A stretch of DNA of 64,000 nt from Neobacillus drentensis NBRC 102427 (lineage in GTDB: Bacteria > Bacillota > Bacilli > Bacillales > Cytobacillaceae). Positions within the stretch are counted from its first letter, which is position 1. The number at the start of each line of letters is the position of its first letter. Below are positions 62,839 to 64,000 of this stretch, piece after piece. The notes beneath the pieces were generated by a model. The model had not been told where the DNA came from, made no database searches, and was given only the letters and a program-made list of their open reading frames with translations. The stretch covers positions 1 to 64,000 of the forward strand of contig NZ_BCUX01000027.1 in assembly GCF_001591445.1 (NCBI RefSeq), written 5' to 3'. The translations under genes and the position numbers were made by a program.

Positions 62839-64000
62839 TGGCACACGGCGAATATACCTTTGAAACCAAGCTCCTTCATAATAAGCACAAAATTGATCCC
62901 GTTACGGGTGCGGTTAGTGTACCCATTCAGCATGCATCGACCTTTCACCAATCTGATTTCGATCAGTTTGGCAAGTATGATTATGGCCGTAGTTTAAATC
63001 CAACAAGGGAAGCACTTGAAGATGTTATCGCCGAACTCGAGGGCGGGATGAAAGGCTTTGCCTTTTCATCCGGTATGGCCGCCATTTCGACCGCTTTCCT
63101 TCTGCTTTCCGCCGGTGATCATATTGTCATTACAGAAGATGTCTATGGCGGGACATTTCGGATGGTTACCGAGGTCCTCACACGGCTCGGAATTGAACAT
63201 ACCTTTGTCGATATGACCAATTTAGAGGAAGTAAAACAAGCAATTCAGCCAAATACAAAAGCGTTTTATGTGGAAACACCCTCGAATCCGTTAATGAAAG
63301 TAACGGACATTCAAGCAATCAGCAATATCGCAAAAGAGACGGGCGCGTTAACATTTGTTGATAACACATTTCTCACTCCCTCCTATCAACGACCATTGGA
63401 ATTAGGAGCGGATGTTGTGCTTCATAGTGCCACCAAATTTTTATCGGGTCACAGTGATGTTGTTGCCGGCCTTGCTGTCGTTAATGACGAGGATTTGGCG
63501 AAAAGATTAGGCTTTTTGCAAAATGGTTTTGGGGCAATCTTGGGTGTTCAGGATGCATGGCTCGTTTTAAGAGGTATCAAAACACTGCATGTCCGGCTGG
63601 AGCAATCACAAAAATCAGCGCTTAAATTAGCTGAATTTTTAGATGCTCATCCACTTGTTGAAAAGGTTCATTACCCGGGATTGGAAAGTCACCCGCAACA
63701 TCAAATTCAGAAAGCGCAAGCTGCTGGTCCAGGAGCAGTCTTATCCTTTGAGTTGGCGAATGAAGATGCACTTCGAACCTTTCTTGCCCATGTAAAAATA
63801 CCTGTATTTGCTGTCAGTCTCGGAGCGGTAGAATCGATTCTTTCCTATCCTGCGAAAATGTCCCATGCAGCAATGCCTCAAGCAGAGCGGGAGAAACGCG
63901 GGATTACGAATAGCCTCGTTCGCTTATCGGTTGGACTTGAAAATCCTGATGATTTAATCAATGATTTTTCACAAGCATTTAAGCAGGTTGAACAAAGTCA
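62838..64000 (+). CDS. metC: cystathionine beta-lyase, runs off the right edge
   Basis: 387 complete codons and still open at the edge; Bacillus MetC is about 390 residues, so only the last few are missing. Begins MAHGEYTFETKLLHNKHKID. PLP-enzyme motifs: YDYGRSLNPTREALE, AFSSGMAAISTAF, VYGGTFRMV, FVDNTFLTPSY and the catalytic Lys in HSATKFLSGHSD. It cleaves cystathionine to homocysteine, the step after MetI, and is cotranscribed and translationally coupled with it. No separate ribosome site is needed; GAAGGAG lies 11 bases upstream. Confidence 0.93.
   Translation, partial: MAHGEYTFETKLLHNKHKIDPVTGAVSVPIQHASTFHQSDFDQFGKYDYGRSLNPTREALEDVIAELEGGMKGFAFSSGMAAISTAFLLLSAGDHIVITEDVYGGTFRMVTEVLTRLGIEHTFVDMTNLEEVKQAIQPNTKAFYVETPSNPLMKVTDIQAISNIAKETGALTFVDNTFLTPSYQRPLELGADVVLHSATKFLSGHSDVVAGLAVVNDEDLAKRLGFLQNGFGAILGVQDAWLVLRGIKTLHVRLEQSQKSALKLAEFLDAHPLVEKVHYPGLESHPQHQIQKAQAAGPGAVLSFELANEDALRTFLAHVKIPVFAVSLGAVESILSYPAKMSHAAMPQAEREKRGITNSLVRLSVGLENPDDLINDFSQAFKQVEQS

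Overview
The window looks like a chromosomal segment of a low-GC, endospore-forming Bacillaceae (Bacillus, Neobacillus or Cytobacillus type). This rests on gene content and signals: strong AGGAGG-type ribosome sites, TTG/GTG starts, hom-thrB, an S-box (SAM-I) riboswitch before metI-metC, a SleB/CwlJ-type hydrolase, a 30-residue YjcZ-like gene, BdbC/BdbD, MgtC and an eps-type exopolysaccharide operon. No insertion sequence, prophage or CRISPR array was seen. The genus is inferred from remembered family features, not from a database search.

Layout. Positions 1-234 read leftwards as the promoter/leader of an rRNA operon lying off the left edge. Then come mgtC, a stand-alone tRNA-Ala(GGC), a DEAD-box helicase, an RBBP9/YdeN-type hydrolase, a divergent TusA-like/LysR pair and a GGDEF-EAL c-di-GMP protein. 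7.5-9.9 kb is the threonine operon, in which thrC is reduced to a 32-codon in-frame scar. 11.3-23.1 kb is a nitrogen/polyamine catabolic block: putrescine aminotransferase, aminobutyraldehyde dehydrogenase, GABA transaminase, succinate-semialdehyde dehydrogenase, a sigma-54 activator, glutamate dehydrogenase with two small genes, and a PuuP-like importer. Three -24/-12 promoters, and two matching enhancer-like sites, tie it together as one sigma-54 regulon feeding putrescine to succinate and glutamate. 23.3-32 kb is ordinary housekeeping: spore hydrolase, Dps, glutaredoxin-thioredoxin-reductase fusion, 2-hydroxyacid dehydrogenase, UbiB kinase, AbrB, BdbC/D, aldo-keto reductase.

32-36.5 kb holds a lactonase-DUF421 pair followed by a decayed second copy, with wreckage of exopolysaccharide genes (FemAB-like and Wzx fragments) between and after the copies. 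36.5-61 kb is a 24-kb leftward exopolysaccharide cluster. It starts at an EpsC-type dehydratase behind a sigma-A promoter with repeated operators and a candidate EAR antitermination RNA; a second EAR-like RNA sits in mid-cluster. The cluster has two tyrosine-kinase modules that have decayed in complementary ways, a sugar transferase with one nonsense codon plus an intact paralogue, two polymerase/ligase-like genes, a flippase, and an unusual embedded set (ATP-grasp, FemAB-like transferase, PglD-like acetyltransferase, two acyl carrier proteins, a DltA-like adenylating ligase, a KAS III, AcpS) that probably makes and attaches an acyl or aminoacyl decoration. The window ends with metI and an almost complete metC under the SAM-I riboswitch.

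The least expected items are the thrC scar, the paired EAR RNAs, the acyl-decoration module, the complementary kinase-module decay, the sigma-54 putrescine regulon, and the glutaredoxin-reductase fusion whose NADPH-binding motif is altered.
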